A stretch of 40,711 nt of DNA from positions 1-40,711 of the forward strand of contig CAICTM010000987.1 in NCBI GenBank assembly GCA_903772945.1. The letters run 5' to 3'. Shown here piece by piece: positions 39,490 through 40,711 of this stretch; position 1 is the stretch's first letter; each line of letters opens with the position of its first letter. Under the pieces are notes generated by a model. It worked only from the letters and a program-made list of their open reading frames with translations, was not told the DNA's origin and did not search any database. Position numbers and translations under genes: made by a program. Origin of the DNA: Seminavis robusta (Eukaryota > Bacillariophyta > Bacillariophyceae > Naviculales > Naviculaceae).

Positions 39490-40711
39490 TTCCTGGCCTA
39501 ATCCTCAGACGGAGATCTCTCCATCGAATGATTGAAGTCGAATCGGCAGCGCCTTGTCAACGGCAGCCATTTCTTGTCCATCATTTTGATGGATCCAACG
39601 AGGAGTCGTCCTCGTTGTCAGTTGTCTGACTTGCGCTTGGCAACATGGTTGCATTTGTTTTTCTTTTGCGATCAGGCTTGACCGCAGCGTTGGAAATTTC
39701 TTCATAGGACAGAGAGTTTCTTTCTTGGTGTAGGTCTTGCGTCGTCGGACTGCGTTTCCAAGTCTTGTCTTGTTGTACCTGGCTTGTTATCGTTGTCAGA
39801 CGAGGACTGGACTTGCCTTGAGCTTCTTCAGGTCATGCAGTAGCAGTGTTGTGAGTGCTGAACTCGTGGTAGTCACACATTTCTTCGTTCTTGGAGATTC
39901 GTTGTTGCGATTAGACTTTGTACTTCTTTGTTTTCTTCTTATGAGCTTGCTTGGCATCACGCCCTTGCAAAGTTTCGGAGGATTCCATGCGTTCGCAGAA
40001 TCCAATGGTTTCTCCGATAGAACTGAGAAAGGATCGAAGTCGTGTTCGTCCATTTCTTCATCACGAGGTGGAATTCCATGACAAACAATCGAATGACTTC
40101 GTCTGGTTCAAGTTTGGTTGGTCCAAAAGGTGGTAGACGAGGAATTCATCGGTGTTCATCCGACTGAGTTGTTGACATAAGCCCGAGAGACATATCAGCA
40201 GGCTTACGCATCTTGCGCGCATGAAGCGTTTCTTTTTCAAGAGCCTTGTAGGGACAGACCGCTTCGATACCAGGCATTTATGCCAAACGTAATGTCAGCA
40301 TCGTCCAAAGCAGGCTGAGTTGCTCCTTCCAGGCAGCCTGGAAACGCGCTTTGAAAGCGGCTTCGTCTTCGCCGCAACGTACTCGCGTGGAGCAATCCCG
40401 TTGATGCAATCTGGCCAAGGCATTCCAACTATTTCACGATGGCCTGCAAGCTAGATTCGTAATGCTCTTTGGCAGAGCTAGAAGTCATCTCCTTGAGGAG
40501 GTTATGTTTGTCGCCAGGCGTAGCAATGGCGAGCCCACGAAGACCTTCTCATACGTCAGCCCACTTGATTGTCTTACGTGGAGTCTCCAGTCCATTGATG
40601 ATTTGGACCTTGAAGGTGTACTTGGCGCTTTAGCATCTGCTGGAATAGTGCGAAGTTTGTAGGTGGTAGAGCGAGAATCGTCGATTTCGCATTCATCATC
40701 GAGGTCGATTA
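39490..40711 (-). pseudogene. Ty3/gypsy gag remnant, runs off the right edge
   Basis: Minus-strand pieces in several frames include RKMRKPADMS, then RMNTDEF-like, LPPFGPNQ-like and MDEHDFDPFSVL, followed by CDYHEFSTHNTA, a C-x2-H...C-type zinc motif. This order is that of diatom Ty3/gypsy gag ahead of protease. Stops and frameshifts occur about every 100-200 bases. The 5' end and LTR are outside the window. Confidence 0.65.

Overview
The window looks like nuclear DNA of a photosynthetic stramenopile, most likely a pennate diatom. The evidence is: a fibrillin-type plastid protein with a bipartite leader containing the ASA|F cleavage motif; GT-AG introns of about 85-130 bp; a 7TM receptor of a type common in diatoms; a GAF hybrid histidine kinase; and diatom-style Ty3/gypsy and LTR retroelement debris. 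Intergenic DNA is crowded with short palindromes (GGTACC, ACCGGT, CTAGCTAG, TACATGTA). That recalls raphid pennates such as Seminavis, but this is an impression and not a search result.

Layout. 1-1,050: edge of an LTR element inserted into a recombinase-like ORF, then a small terminal-inverted-repeat element with an AACAATCCCTTA array. 1,477-4,066: Mutator-like DDE transposase with one frameshift. 5,131-5,739: C2-domain protein, two exons. 6,833-10,927 (-): very long hybrid histidine kinase (GAF, HisKA, HATPase, 13 PLF repeats, receiver, degenerate receiver). 12,666-13,286: plastid fibrillin. 14,834-16,423: 7TM receptor, two exons. 16,736-18,861: multicopper oxidase, four exons. 19,015-20,327 (-): zinc alcohol dehydrogenase of the CAD type, three exons. 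23,102-23,959 (-): low-complexity protein of unknown function. 24,800-26,070: decayed ORFs between divergent direct repeats. 27,140-28,105: CRAL-TRIO (Sec14-like) protein. 29,397-29,819 and 31,947-32,369: two 140-residue proteins sharing an unusual FVEHR-(L/M)-stop C-terminus, on either side of a ~1.07-kb foldback element. 33,049-34,386: VAT1/quinone-oxidoreductase-like MDR protein with a signal peptide. 34,809-35,192 (-): small, possibly mitochondrial protein. 36,885-40,711: LTR plus a decayed minus-strand Ty3/gypsy element interrupted by a palindromic TTAGGGTCGG repeat field.

The host genes do not form one pathway. They are single transcription units separated by 0.15-2.7 kb of repeat-rich DNA. 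The ~36.8-kb gene block lies between two oppositely oriented copies of the same LTR end. The least explained items are the FVEHR protein pair around the foldback element, the PLF repeat linker of the histidine kinase, and the TTAGGGTCGG palindromic field.
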